Shown here one piece after another: positions 44,123 through 54,882 of a stretch of DNA of 54,882 nt. Below the pieces are notes generated by a model that saw nothing but the letters and a program-made list of their open reading frames with translations, had not been told where the DNA came from and ran no database searches. Location: contig NW_025955225.1 of the NCBI RefSeq assembly GCF_022376445.1, positions 1 to 54,882 of the forward strand. Direction: 5' to 3'. Position 1 is the stretch's first letter, and the number at the start of each line of letters is the position of its first letter. The stretch comes from Fomitopsis serialis (lineage: Eukaryota > Basidiomycota > Agaricomycetes > Polyporales > Fomitopsidaceae). A program made the translations under genes and the position numbers.

Positions 44123-45058
44123 TGCGGCACGGGCTCGCTCGCGGAGATTCTCGGCCTCGGATACACCGCCGTGGCGCGTGCGGTCGCGCAAGACGTGCTC
44201 GTGCGCGGGCGATGGAACTGAGGCAGATGGGTGGATGGTCGTTCGAGTTGGTGCAGGAGAAGGTGAGGGCGAGGGTGAACAGGGCGAGGGAGACTGCGCG
44301 GGCGTCGAAGGACGAGATATTAACGATGCCAGATGCGTGGCCGGCCCGCGGGAGGCAGATGGTAGAATCCATGGCGGCGCGTAGGCTCGCGCAGGGCAGG
44401 TGAGTGCGGGGCGGACGAGCGCGGGGCCAGGGTGGCTATACGCACACAGGAGGGCGGTTTGGGGGCCGGGGCGCTGGACAAGAGTGCGAAACATGCGACA
44501 CTGCGTGAGGTCGGAGAGGCGGCAGTCGGCGGGTTTGGCGGTGCAGGATGTGTTAGCGAGGTGAACGAGAGGCAGGCGGGCGCCGGCGCGGCGGGTCCCG
44601 CACAAGGCCAAGTGCGCATGCTCAGAGCGAGTGAAGTAGAGCGGGTGCGGTGTGCGAGAGGGCACGCATGGAGAAGACGAGACCGGGCGGGCGTGCAGAT
44701 GCAGAATTTCGGCTGTGCGCAGAGGAAAGGGAGAATGGGCAGTGGTAGACAGAATGGGCGCTGCCGGGTGCACGGCATGTTTCGGTGAGAGCGAAGGCGC
44801 GTGTCGGAGGACCAGCAAAGGTGAAGTTAGGCAGCGGGTAGAGTGCCGCGAACACGGCATGATAGATCAAAGAGGAGATGCAAGTCGGGTGTGCCATGGC
44901 GCGGATGAGGGCGAGAGTGTGAAGGAGGGAGATACAGGGACAGGGCGCGTGTTTGCGCGCACCAGTCTATGTTAGCATTGTACTTGTCTTGTCTTCGTAG
45001 TGGCATGGTTTTGCCTTTCCATTGGCCTCTTAGCCTGCATTCTGTATGGTAGTTGTTT
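44123..45058. other. No supported gene
   Basis: GC-rich to 44970 with open frames on both strands that I attribute to composition; the last part is AT-richer. A short basic frame at 44200-44403 (FELVQEKVRARVNRARETAR) could be a final exon of the preceding gene, but no splice link is certain. Confidence 0.35.
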
Positions 45059-45885
45059 TCAATTCGTCATAACATCACCAAAGTAAGTACACATGAGGAC
45101 GAGAGAAGCTGTCCATAATCCAGTCAGGGACTCGTCGTCTGCGCGGCCTTGCACTGCATACTTCAGGCCCTGCAAACCCTGAATCAGCTCCTCTGGCCAG
45201 TTCGTGTCGCCAGTCTCAACTGCGATGGTGTTAAGGCGCTCGGCAGGTGGTATGCGGCCTAGAAATGATGAGACACCTTCGTCTTCTGGGTTGTTCGCCT
45301 CGCGAGAGCCCAATAGGGCATCCTCTCCGAGACCCTCGAAGTCGACCCCATAATACTCGAGTTCTTCGTCTGTCAACAGCTGCTGATGTGGAGGAAGTTG
45401 GCCACCACGGATACCGTGGACATACATGTCCCAACCGAACATATCGGAAGGTGTACGATTTACACCAGAAATAGTGTGGTGGTTCCAGCCTGAGACGAAA
45501 TACAGCAGTTCTGTGTTGATCAGGGGTAGGAAGAGATAGTGCAGGAGGTGAATGTGGTCGATGTTGTTGATGTTCAGCCCATGGCGGAGCTCGAGGTCCG
45601 TGAAGAAGTCGGCCCATTTTGATGTTACTTGCGCTGTGACATCGACCCATAGGTGCTCGATTCGAACATTGTGGATGCTCCTGTATGCAAGCGACGAGAA
45701 TCAGTACAGTGTGTAGTAGAGGCACATGAATAGGCCCACCGCCCCCAGATGTACGAGCCTCTTCCAGCCCCTACATGATCGTCCATCCAGCATGCTGTCT
45801 CGATGTTCTCCGTGCCATGGTCTCCACGAAGACGAGACGGTACTCCAAAAACAGGCCATATAGGCATAAGTTTGTATGAAATCCC
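45059..45885 (-). pseudogene. Fungal integrase-core protein, 5'-truncated
   Basis: It belongs to the DDE-type integrase-core family common in agaricomycetes. Exon 45885-45740 contains GVPSRLRGDHGTEN (second catalytic Asp in GDHG) and AGRGSYIWG. A 59 bp intron (45681-45739, GTGGGCC to CATACAG) joins in frame to SIHNVRIEHLWVDVT, where RIEHLW holds the catalytic Glu. ELRHGLNINNIDHIHLLHYL and MFGWDMYVHGIRGG follow, with a stop at 45059. A possible upstream intron of about 44 bp leads to sequence at 45930 that is not recognisable. The first catalytic Asp and the N-terminal half are gone, replaced by a short tandem repeat and the G-rich block. Confidence 0.83.
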
Positions 45886-45934
45886 TGTAGTTAGCACAAA
45901 GGTATCATACATAAACACCTGTACTTACCAAAGC

Positions 45935-46010
45935 CTGTTCTCATACATGAGCTGCCACTCGCTCATGTATGAGCGAGGCGCCGTCATGTATGAACGAGGC
46001 GCCCTGGGTC
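45935..46010 (+). repeat. Short tandem repeat CATGTATGAGCGAGGCGCC
   Basis: Two adjacent near-identical copies of a unit of about 21 bp, preceded by a partial third. They mark the breakpoint where the integrase-core gene loses its 5' half. Confidence 0.75.
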
Positions 46011-46339
46011 GTTACCCGATATAGCAGCCACGCCGGGGCAGCCCGGTCCCTTCGTCCGCCGCGGGGTGGTGCGATGCGAGCTGCCCCATATGGACGCACA
46101 TCGGGGTCAGCGCATCTGAGATCAGGTACGATCCCGCCCTGCCCGTTGCGTGGCGTCGGTTTCGGCCAACCCCGGGAGCTCGCAACGAGTCGAACGAGCG
46201 GCGAGCGCTTCCGCCGGCCGTTTGCAACCTCCTCTGCCACCATCCCGCGTCGGTCACCGACGTCATTAGAGCGCAGCGGGCACGACGACAGTGAACAGCT
46301 GACGCTGGCATCAAGGTAAGCGCAGACACATACGAGCGA

Positions 46340-47050
46340 GTGAGCTGACCGTGGCCACAGGATGCGGCGACGTGCAGTACAGCAGACTGGTCGACCGCGA
46401 GCGCGCAGGGCTGATGCCCCGCGTGAAAACACAGCCGACGGATGGACCACGGGCACGGGCGCGAGGGCACGCGGGCGAACGGACAAGCGGACAGGCGGAT
46501 AGACGGGCAGGCGGACAGGCGGGCAGGAAGATGAGCGGGCAGGAGGACAGGCGAGCAGGAGGATGGGCGGGCAGGAAGGCGGGCGGGCAGGAAGACGGAC
46601 AGATGAGTGGACGGGAAAGTGAGTAGGCGACCGCACACGCCCACCGCGAGCGCGCTGGGCCAATGCCCAGCACGCAAACACAGCTGACGGATGCACACGC
46701 AGGCAGGTGAGCAGGCGGGGAAATGGGCGCGCGGGCAGCAAGTGGGTGTACGAGCGGGAGGGCGGACAAGTGAGAGGGTGGACGAGCAGGAGGGCGGGCG
46801 GACGGGCAGGCGGGTGGACGGGCAGACAGGCGGACGGGCGGATGTGCGGACGGGCGGATGTGCGGACAAGCGGGCGAGTATGCAAGGGGGCGAGCGAGCA
46901 AGGATACGAGTGGGTGGGTGAGTGGAAGAGAAGGTGAGCAGGAAATCGGGTGGGTGCGAGCGAGAGGGCAGGCGGGCAAGAGAGAAAACGAGCAAGAGGG
47001 AAAGTGGGCGCCACAGAGTGCGGACGAGCACTACACGCACGGCGACCGTG
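46340..47050 (-). repeat. G-rich minisatellite block (C-rich on minus strand)
   Basis: Long runs of variants of GCGGGCAGGCGGAC. Two embedded cores (about 46380-46450 and 46620-46690) share ACCGCGAGCGCGC, GCCC-GC-TG-AA-ACAGC-GACGGATG blocks, so the block is itself a tandem of larger units. On the minus strand it gives a 488-codon open frame that is compositional. It is related to the C-rich blocks at 25.8 and 27.8-28.9 kb. Confidence 0.75.
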
Positions 47051-47053
47051 AGC

Positions 47054-48128
47054 GTTGTGGTGATTGCGAGTCCCCGATGCGTAGACGACGCGGAAGGGAA
47101 TTCTAGGTATCGGTGAAAACGATGGGCGGGGGTCGTTGGTGCGAGTTGACAGCTGCGGAAGGAGGGAGCGAGGTCTCTGGTACCTCGCGGAGGAGAGGGA
47201 GGTCGAGATGATACGATAAACACCTCCCCTGCCCTGTCCGTGGGCGTATATCGGCCTTCCTAAGCCTGCTGCGCTCGACGATTTTCCTTCCGACGATCCT
47301 AAACCTGTCGCGTCCTTCTTCCTAAGCCTGAGCCTAACCTTGACGAGCTTCCTTAGCCTGAAGTTCCTCCTAATACGAGACCTGAAGCCTGAGATTGCCC
47401 GTCGCAACCTAGATACGGAGTCCTGAGAGGTAGTGGTAGGTAACTAACTCCTCCCTCCCTCTCCCCTCCTAAGTCTCCTCCCGCCGCCGTTTTCCCACGT
47501 CCTACCCTCGCTGGCACCCGTTCCTCTCCTCTCCCGTTCCTTCCGCACCCGCCGCGTCTCCTTCCGACCCCTCGCCGTGCCCTTCTCCAGCTCCTTCCGG
47601 TCCCTCCGCCTCCTTCCGACGCCTCGCCATACCCTTCTCCAGCTCCTTCCGCTCCCTCCCCTGGCTCTCAGTGTTTCCCCACCGTCTGCAATGCCCGCCG
47701 ATGCTCCCCGAACCCGTCCACCATCGTCTTCACCACCCGGTTCTACCGCCTCATCGATCTTCTCCGTGACGAACGTGTAGTCGAGCCTCGTCTGAACCCC
47801 GATAGCGACCACGAGTGGCTTGCCTGGGCCCACGGAGCTCGGTGGTTAATCGTGCGTCTTCCCCTTCATCCTGATTCCTGATCCCCCTCTAAGCCGTCCT
47901 CCCCGCAGCGAATGCTCTTCGACTCTCGTTCCCGTGCAGTGGCCCACGGCGATGCTTCCCTTCCGCTCGTCCGCCGCTATCCCGACGTGCAGGAGCTGAT
48001 CGAGTACCTCGACCAAGTCTTCCTCACTCTTCCGTCGCAGCATAGCTACGTGGGCGAACCCTTCCCTTTGATTGCCTGGGCCCCGAATCGGGTCACCGCC
48101 GAGCAGGCCGACGCAGAGATTGGTCGTC
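47054..48128 (+). repeat. Right arm of the 1.08 kb inverted repeat
   Basis: Reverse complement of 1-1078. The inner boundary lies near the TTGTGGTGATTGCGAGTCC at 47054. The preceding sequence is the G-rich block here and the gypsy pol on the left, so the boundary probably marks a true element end. It begins TGTGG, compatible with an LTR-like terminus, but no second LTR is seen. Confidence 0.93.
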
Positions 48129-48724
48129 CCCTCCTTCCGGTTCGCTACTTGGAGCGTCCCTTACAGCTCTCGTCCTACCGCGCTTCGTCCGACAGCCTCG
48201 ACAGCCTCCTTACTCGGTTCCAGGGCCTCCTAGACGAGTGCCGCACCGCTAACCGCGACGCTCGTTCCGAAGCTGTTCGTATCGCCCGAGGCCTGAATAC
48301 GGTGGAGGGCGGTGTTCGCGACTTGCACGCCCGCCTGTCGGAGGGAGTCTACGTCCCGGACGGCTACTCTGGGGTACCTCGCCGCCTGCGGTTCGCGCCG
48401 GTTAGGGATGTCAATGATCTGGAGGAAGGAGAGGTTGAGGACGCCATGGGGAGGAGCCCGTTGTCCATGTACTGTAGCCGTCTTCCTCCCGCGTGTTCTT
48501 ATATTGGTTGTCCTTCCGCCGAGTCGTCCTTCCGCCAATGGATGTCGCTTCGCTCCGCATTGCCCGGGCCTGAGTGCGTGTGTCGTTCCGGGCTCGTACC
48601 GCTGTTCCCATGTGGGCCTGCCCCACATCTACCCCACCTTGAAATTCTGACCGTCCCCGGTCAGACTCCCATTCTTCCCGATATGGTACTCCTACGCCGC
48701 CTTCAGGATCGTCCCAAGTCTTGA
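47691..48724 (+). pseudogene. ORF-A, second copy, frameshifted near its start
   Basis: The ATG at 47691 corresponds to that at 438 in the left copy, but a run of five C is only four here (about 47705-47710), so exon 1 (47691-47851) is out of frame. The 57 bp intron (47852-47908, GTGCGT to CCGCAG) is conserved. Exon 2 (47909-48724) reads RMLFDSRSRAVAHGD, PLVRRYPDVQELIEYLDQVF, AWAPNRVTAEQADAEIG and a coiled-coil-like DECRTANRDARSEAVRIARG. It ends HLPHLEILTVPGQTPILPDM and a TGA at 48722-48724. The stretch 48440-48600 looks less ordered and may hold another indel. Function unknown; the architecture and the neighbouring ORF-B suggest a structural protein of a mobile element. Confidence 0.55.
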
Positions 48725-48924
48725 GCGATCGGTGATCGATCACGGCCTTCTGCTCGCCTTGCTTCTCTAGCGCTTCGTCCGACGCGTTGATTGGCCGGGA
48801 TAGTCTCTTGATCGGGGAATCTTCTTCCGATCAGTGTGGCTGGGCCTCGTCTCCCCGCGTATAAGGCTCGCCGCACTCCTGTTCCTTCGTGCTCCTTCCT
48901 CCTCCCTCCCATCTCCTGTCACCC

Positions 48925-50300
48925 ATGTCTCGTCCTTCCCCGTCTCCTTCCGCCACTCTGGACTTCACCGCCGGTCTCCCCGACGAGGACTATCCAGTCC
49001 GCCTCGCCGCCTCCGCTGAACTGGTCTCCCTTGAGGCGCGAATCAGCATCGTCGCCGCTCGAGAGCCGACCATGGGCCGCCATCCATCGCACGCGCAAGC
49101 GGGCGCGTGGTTGATCTGGGGCCGCCAGCTATGTTACGCCTGGGTGAGCACCTCTGATACCTATCTCCCCGTCCTCCATGCTCACGGGTCCTCCCAGGCC
49201 GTGTACGACGTGCACCTCGACTACGTCCTCACCAACGGGCTGTTCGAGACGCGTTTGCGTCCCGAAACCGAGGCCGCCTTGGACGCCTTCTGGGAGCGGC
49301 TGGACGGCTTCGCCAGCCAGCCCTCCCGGTACCAGGGCTCCCTCCAGACCCTCCGGCAGGAGGCCCAACTGCGTGGCCGCCGGTACGGCTCGACCGGCTA
49401 CTGGGCCGGCACCACCTTCGAGCTCTCCCCGGCCGTCCTCGCCACGTCCCGTCGTCCCGCCTCTCGCGCTCCGTCCCCATCGCCCGTGCCTCATCCGTCC
49501 CCTCTCCCCGCCACCGCCGCGCATCTGTCTCCCGTCTCCGAGCCTCCCCGGTCGCCGCCCCACGAACCTCGACCTCCATCCCCTCTCGAGTACGACGAGC
49601 CAATGCCCGGGCCTGCGGCCCAGGACGGTCCTGTTCCCTCGCCCGCCGTGCGTCTCGCGGCCCTCGAGGACGTTCCCGCGCCTGAGCCCGCCCTCTCCGT
49701 GGCTGGGCCGTTCGGGTTCCCTTTCCCCGAGCCGGCTCCCTCCGCCCCGGCCATTATGCCCGCGCGTCCTCGCTCGCGTTCACCGAGCGGGACCCTTCCG
49801 TCCCTCCTCCCGTTACGCCCGCGCGTTCGCCGCCACCCTCCTCTTCGCCTCTGTTCACAGAGAGAGGCACGCCCGTCGCGCCCCTTCCTCTGTTCGCGCC
49901 ATCGCCCTCACCTCCCATCGCGCCGTCCATACCATCTCCTCCCCCCGGGCCTCCGCGCGGCACCGCCCTGTCTCGCGCGCCACCGACTCCCCCTCCGATC
50001 GATACCATCGAGGATGACGCCCTGGAGCGGTCCATGTCACCTCGCGCGTTGGAAGAGGCGATTTTCGCCAGCAACATCGGGACCCGGCTCTACCGCCCAA
50101 CCCAGCCGTCCCCTCCTCCCGCTCCTCGCCCGTCTCGCCCAATGCCGCGTCGTGTCCTCCTCAAGCTTCCCGACCACGGAGGCGCTTCGGCTGCTCCCCC
50201 TTCGCCGACAATCCTCCTTCCGTCCCCCGCCCTCCCCGACAAGTTCCCTCCGGTGCCCAATAGTTGGGGGGAACCCAAATACTATTCAATGAGTATTTAC
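48925..50300 (+). pseudogene. ORF-B, proline-rich element-associated protein, one frameshift
   Basis: The ATG at 48925 starts MSRPSPSPSATLDFTAGLPD. Residues 15-170 look globular (AASAELVSLEARISIVAARE, GAWLIWGRQLCYAWVSTSDT, ETEAALDAFWERLDGFASQ). A Pro/Ser-rich region follows. Near 49780 the sensible frame moves by one base into FTERDPSVPPPVTP, then IDTIEDDALERSMSPRALEE and KFPPVPNSWGEPK near 50275. There the sequence character changes abruptly to AT-rich, so the C-terminus may be lost. The gene lies 200 bp downstream of ORF-A on the same strand. It has no recognised family. The layout (basic globular N-part, disordered P-rich middle) would suit a gag-like role, but that is inference. Confidence 0.5.
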
Positions 50301-50359
50301 TCATTTTGTTATACTATTCTGACGAGAAAAAAATGACTGTATTACACCCATATAAACCA

Positions 50360-50585
50360 CGAATACTCGCGATCACATAAGTACTCGCTGACAAGGCTCG
50401 CTCGCTGAGTACTCACGGGCAGGGGTTGCTCCCTGAGTACTCGGCGGCGAGGTTCACTCCCTGAGTACTCGCGGATGTTGGTTGCTCTCCAAGTACTCAC
50501 GGACTGGCATGTTCACTCTGAGTACTCACGGACGATGGTTGCTCCCCGAGTACTCGCCGACGACATTTGTCCCCCCAAGTAGCAT
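50360..50585 (+). repeat. AGTACTC minisatellite, about 7 units of 32-40 bp
   Basis: Each unit contains GAGTACTC followed by GCGGA or ACGGA, then a variable G/T-rich part ending GTTGCTC or GTTCACTC. The palindromic GAGTACTC core recurs every 32-40 bp. Its position about 35 bp from the 3' end of the KDZ gene suggests subterminal repeats of that transposon, where transposase could bind. Confidence 0.8.
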
Positions 50586-50620
50586 TAATCATCTCTGCAA
50601 ATGAAATATTTCTTCGTGCA

Positions 50621-53600
50621 CTACTCGTACATGCTCTCCTCATCGTCAACTTCACCTGCATTCAGCTCTGCCAGCTCTACAGCAGCAGTATCGCCATCCT
50701 CACCATCAATCATACTAACCTCTAGTGGTGCGACCATGTCGTCAAAAATGATCTGCAACGACAGCGGGAAACACTTCTGCGCATCCGTCAGCAGACGTGA
50801 GTACATTGACGACTGCCTGCAGCAGATGTCAGCCCTCGTGCCTTTGGTATGCATGGCATCACTACATACCTTGCCGCGAAAGCAGCCGCTCCTTGCTCGT
50901 CAAGATTTGTGCACACAACTTCGGCACGCTCCTCCCACTTCTTCATGCAGTAGTGGAAGTATCGCTGCACGCGCCTCATCTCTTCCTTCACAATCTCCAC
51001 CTCCTCATTCCATCTCGTTGTGCGAGCACTTGCCCGGAACCATTCAAGTCGACAGGCTTCAGCCACTGTCAGTGCACTACCCACTTGATCATTCGGCTGA
51101 CTCACCTTCCAGCGCCCACTTGTCGAGTGCAGTGTCATGGTACGTACCATCCCGCCAGATCCAAGACACTGACTCCTTTTGCCTACCGACGTTCTCTTTC
51201 GCGACGACTGGAGGCCGGCACTGTTCCACGAGGAGGGGTCTCAACGTATTCGGTCTGTCTCTCGTTGCCAGCCGATCCACCTTGAGTCGCGCTCGCTCGT
51301 ATTCCTTTCGCAATGCCTCTATCTTCTCGCGCTCGCCCGTCTTCAGCTTACTATATCTGGTTTGCGCCTGCTGCCCGAACGACCCCGCATTCTGTCCGCG
51401 GTAATATGCTTCGAAGTGAAGCTTCTGCCGGATCTTCTTTAGAGTATCGTTGGCGTGAGCCACGCGCAGCTCCTGCTCAGCAACAACGAACCGCTCAAGA
51501 GATGCATGCCTGCGTATCTCTTGCGAATACGCAGAGGGGACGAGTACCGTGGCTTGTTCAGCAGCGACTGAGTCTATTGACGGCCACTCGGCCTGAACAT
51601 CCGCCTCAACCATGAGGAGACTCGGGCCCATGACCCTCTGTTGCCACAGAAGCCAGTCCACAAGCCGCCTCTCGAGTTTCGATCGTTCTTTGGCGATGCT
51701 GTTGTACTTGTCGGACGACGGCTCCTTTTCGTACGCGACAACTTTGGCTTTGAAGGCTTCCCTGTCGGCCAGTCATATGACGTGTCAATTGTGAATGAAT
51801 GTACTAACTGTTCCTGTTCCAGCTCAAAGCCAGCCACCAGCATGTCCCCCAGACCTCCTCTCACCGTCTCCTCGATGCCAGTCGTATCTAGCGCTGATGC
51901 TTTGCGCTTCGTACCGGCATTCGGCATCGGCTTCTGGCGCGCCGATGTCTCTTCTCGCTTCAACCTAGCCAAGATGTCCTGGATCGTCGGAACTACTAAT
52001 GTTCAGCACGAAGGTCTGTGAAGATATCACCAAGCACTATATACCTTCATCAACTGCAGGTTGGTACGGGTTCTTCACCTTGGTTCCGTCGAAATTGGGT
52101 CCGTCATTTGAGCAATGTACGCGGCTTCGTCCCTGCGCCACTCGTCTAATGGGCGCCGATTCGTCGTCAAGGTCTTCTCCAAGCCATCCAGCTGAGCCCG
52201 ATTCTTGCCATAGTATTTGTCTGCGAGTTTCAACTTCCCCTGTAGAGATCGCCCTGTTTCGCATCAGGCAACAGTCGCTCGCCCTGTTAAGCAGTCACTC
52301 ACCGATCTTGAACATCTTTTGTGCGTTGAAATCGGAGTTGTGTGCGTCGAGGACGTCTTGCCTGTGCCCGGGTCCCATCTCGCGCACCGATCGCCCGATG
52401 GCATTCTGGGCAGCCCATCTCCGTTCAACGGCCTCGCCATCGGTGTTGCCTACCCAGGCATATAGTAAAACGAAAACGGGTACTTGCAGATGCCTGTGTG
52501 CGAGGGCATGTGGAACTTCGGGACGCAGCGGCGGATCACAGGCCACAGCTCCTTCGCGAGTGTTACACTGGCACCGACGGTAAGGTGGAAGCGATCTGCT
52601 TGATGCGGTGCCACCAATTTATGCCGTATTTGCAATTGACGTCGTAAGAGCTTATCCACAGCGAAAGCGACGTGAACCATTGAAGGCCACATAATGTCGC
52701 GTAATCGACGTTGGCATAGCGTTCGCCGATGTGTAAGTCGACAGTTCCGCAGGGGAGGACATATCCATGGCGCGTGCAAGACAGGCTGACCTGACCGGTT
52801 TTGATCTTGCCCTTGTAACGATCGGAAAGCGCATTGAAGTTGCTGCAGTTTGCCGTCTCGTCTTGGCGTCCTCGTAGACCTTCATCTTCTCGAGGTACTC
52901 CTGGTACTTCTCACTGTCGACGTAGTAAGCTCCACCGTTCATCAACGGGAAATCCAGTGGATCCATCTTCTTATCGTGTTGGTGCAGGGTGAAGTTGCCA
53001 TCTTTCCCGTAATGCAGCGCGTCCTTGTACCGATCCTGCTGTGGTCGGTCCTTCCAATGCGGGTCCATGTTGATATCAGGTTGAGGACAAGCTGGGCAGC
53101 GCAGGGCGAGACTACCGGGATCGGGTTTCCTCTTCACTTCGGCCGCGAACCTCTTCAATGTCTCCAGGTAGGTGTACTGCCGGTGCGACATGAGGAACTC
53201 CGATACCTGTCCTATCAACTACATGAGTCTAGGCACATACAAGGCCGCATGAAGTCGACGTACCTTCACGTCGAGAACGCGTTGGAGGTTAGCCTTCGCA
53301 AAGTCGTAGAAATCGTGGGCTGTTGTTTTGGCTTGGAACGTGAGCTGAGTGAAGAATCAAAGGTGTGGATGGTGGAACACCGTCTGAGGGCGGGAGAACG
53401 ATGCGGGCCACAGCCCGGCCCTCCAGAGTTGGATCGGGCGTTCCAGCGGGGCGTCGCAGCCGTTGTGGCAGTCGCAATAATGGACGTTCATCGTCTGGAT
53501 CCCAGTGGTGTGCACCACCGTGAGTTGCGTTGGCTGATTGCTGACGGCGCGAGGACATGGGCGGCCATGGTGACCAACCGAGAAGACTAGTCCAGCGTCG

Positions 53601-54288
53601 CTGAGATACTCGCGCTGGAAGTACTTGCCGTTCCACCATTCAATTCGATGAAGGGGGTTCCGTTGGTGTGTCACCACAATGCACCGCTTACACAGTAGTG
53701 GACCGTTGAAACACTCGGTACACCGGTAAGTGGCGGCGCCGTCGCGGCAGTCGTAACACGGTTTGCCGAGGTTGGGGTCAATCTCCCGCCTTCGGAACAC
53801 GTTGAGAAGCTTTTGAGCCCATTGGTCGAGGAATGTGGTCATCACGACATGCAAGGGCTTCGAGAATGATTAGATAGTTATGGTGGCATTTACATGGTGC
53901 GACGTACCTCGCCATGCCCTTTCTTAGGCGGGGCGTCCTGTCCAACCGCCTCTCCCTCCGTGAATTGATCCACAGACGCAGGATTAGTTGCACTGGTCGC
54001 CTGTGAGCCAACTGCCTCTGGAGCGGCGTCGAGGTGGGTGGATGTATGTGTGGCAGTGCCCCAGGTATTGCTACTCGGACTCGCCTCCTCAAGCAATCCA
54101 CCCATCGATGGCAAGGGAGCAGCAGGGGGTGTGGGTCGGGCGCGCTTCTCTTTGCGCCGCCCAGGCGAGAGATACTCTATGACTTGTTCGCCGTTCGCAT
54201 CGAACGTGACGGTGGGTGGTCCGTCGGGAATGACGATCGGCTGAGGCAAAAAGTCCTCCTCGACTCGCTTCGGCTTGCGTCTGCCCAT
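50621..54288 (-). pseudogene. KDZ-family (Kyakuja-Dileera-Zisupton) transposase, nearly full length but damaged
   Basis: Exon 1 (54288-53908) starts MGRRKPKRVEEDF, has a linker typical of the family, and ends at GAG before GTACGT. After a 50 bp intron, exon 2 (53857-53264) carries the cysteine cluster CYDCRDGAATYRCTECF then LCKRC, and FHRIE-type HRIEWWNGKYFQ. A TGA at 53359-53357 interrupts it before LTFQAKTTAHDFYDF. Exon 3 (from 53218) holds RCPACPQPDINMDPHW, GKDGNFTLHQHDKKMDP, then frameshifts near 52860, 52570 and 52460 around SNFNALSDRYKGK, VDYATLCGLQWF, YDVNCKYGINWW, CVPKFHMPSHTG and NTDGEAVERRWAAQNAIGRS. The long C-terminal coiled-coil part follows (51970-50621: LVPSAYSQEIRRHASLERF, SVSWIWRDG, EMRRVQRYFHY), ending in an acidic tail. 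Homology runs end to end, so decay appears recent. Confidence 0.9.
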
Positions 54289-54882
54289 CGCGAAAGTGAC
54301 AGATCCGAGTGTCACAGGTGGAGGTGAAGGCGGGCTACAACCCTAACGGATTCGGGAGGCGCGGCGCCACTCACGCGCGACGCGTAGATGAACAAAGCAG
54401 TTGGCACATGTGGCCGTGTCCTCGAGCGCGTGTTTGAGCCCTTGCGCCGCTAACGTCATCCTTGTTTGGTATCCTAGCAAAGTAGTATGGGTAATCATTA
54501 CTCTACATCTACGACAACGATCGGAACAGTCTGCGACTCCTTGGCGTCATCCAGGAATGTTGGGGTTCAAAGTGGCGATGAGCGTCGGAATGGATGCTGG
54601 TTGCTAGTCGCTGGAAGCCATAGCGGGCATGAATACAGGCGAGAGTGAGCAAACTGCGAGGACTTACTGCAGTGGCGTGTATCCGTGCAACCCCGGTATA
54701 AAGCTATACCGTCCGCGGTTCTGCGAGGTCGTCCACTTGCATCGTTAAATGATGAGGACGAACGTGCGCGCCATCGCCCAGGTCGTCTCTTGATCGTGCC
54801 CTGGTTAGAGTCCGTAGGCGTCCGAGCAACGCCAGCCAGGCCCAAATTTGATGACTGTGGGCTCGCAGATCAACCTGGGACT
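54289..54882. other. Upstream flank of the KDZ gene, no gene seen
   Basis: Includes the presumed promoter of the transposase. No terminal inverted repeat matching the left side near 50.27-50.36 kb was recognised, so the outer end of the transposon is probably outside the window. A short minus-strand frame at 54567-54845 is not convincing. Confidence 0.4.

Noticed and set aside
45941..47407. A 488-codon minus-strand open frame
   Set aside because: It runs through the G-rich minisatellite and the non-coding end of the inverted repeat. Alternative frames are equally open and the residues are only Ser/Pro/Arg/Ala/Leu runs.

Overview
The window looks like a repeat-rich chromosomal segment of a basidiomycete fungus, probably an agaricomycete and possibly a polypore. 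The evidence is many 50-62 bp GT-AG introns, high GC content, a KDZ-type transposase, a fungal integrase-core gene, and broken pieces of typical fungal genes (MAPKK, fungalysin, dihydrolipoyl dehydrogenase, polyketide synthase, fatty acid synthase). There is no sign of prokaryotic organisation. Assignments rest on recognising motifs by eye, with no database search.

Layout. 1-1078 is one arm of an inverted repeat whose partner lies at 47054-48128; both arms carry the 5' part of the same intron-containing gene of unknown function (ORF-A). 1084-5701 is a chromodomain Ty3/gypsy pol, truncated at its 5' end and frameshifted. An intact 985-codon RS/proline-rich ORF of unknown function follows (ORF-C, 6042-8999). 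9-29 kb is a graveyard of partial host genes, mostly on the plus strand and with introns retained: a MAP kinase kinase without its catalytic loop, a fungalysin prodomain fused to a dihydrolipoyl dehydrogenase tail, a second dihydrolipoyl dehydrogenase tail and a PKS acyltransferase domain. Two genes of unknown function in this stretch look intact (13.2-14.2 kb plus strand, 23.4-24.9 kb minus strand).

29376-35936 is a complete, young Ty1/copia element with 446 bp LTRs (3 differences) and a 5 bp target duplication. It interrupts a minus-strand ORF. Its integrase is itself interrupted by a 926 bp MITE with 91 bp terminal inverted repeats and a TA target duplication. Each LTR holds a short sequence twice, once with and once without a precise 51 bp GT-AG intron.

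37528-41987 is a 4.46 kb foldback structure: two nearly identical 1.73 kb inverted arms, full of self-complementary GC-rich short repeats, around a 995 bp spacer with no convincing gene. It is the best candidate here for an undescribed element.

42.0-44.1 kb holds a serine/proline-rich gene of unknown function, and 45.06-45.89 kb a 5'-truncated fungal integrase-core gene. 46.3-47.05 kb is a G-rich minisatellite block, 47.7-50.3 kb holds ORF-A and a second unknown ORF (ORF-B), and 50.36-50.59 kb is an AGTACTC minisatellite. The minus strand of 50.6-54.3 kb encodes a nearly full-length KDZ transposase damaged by one nonsense codon and several frameshifts.

Overall the window is a nested transposon cluster. 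Little ordinary host coding capacity appears intact, and no rRNA, tRNA or CRISPR array was recognised.
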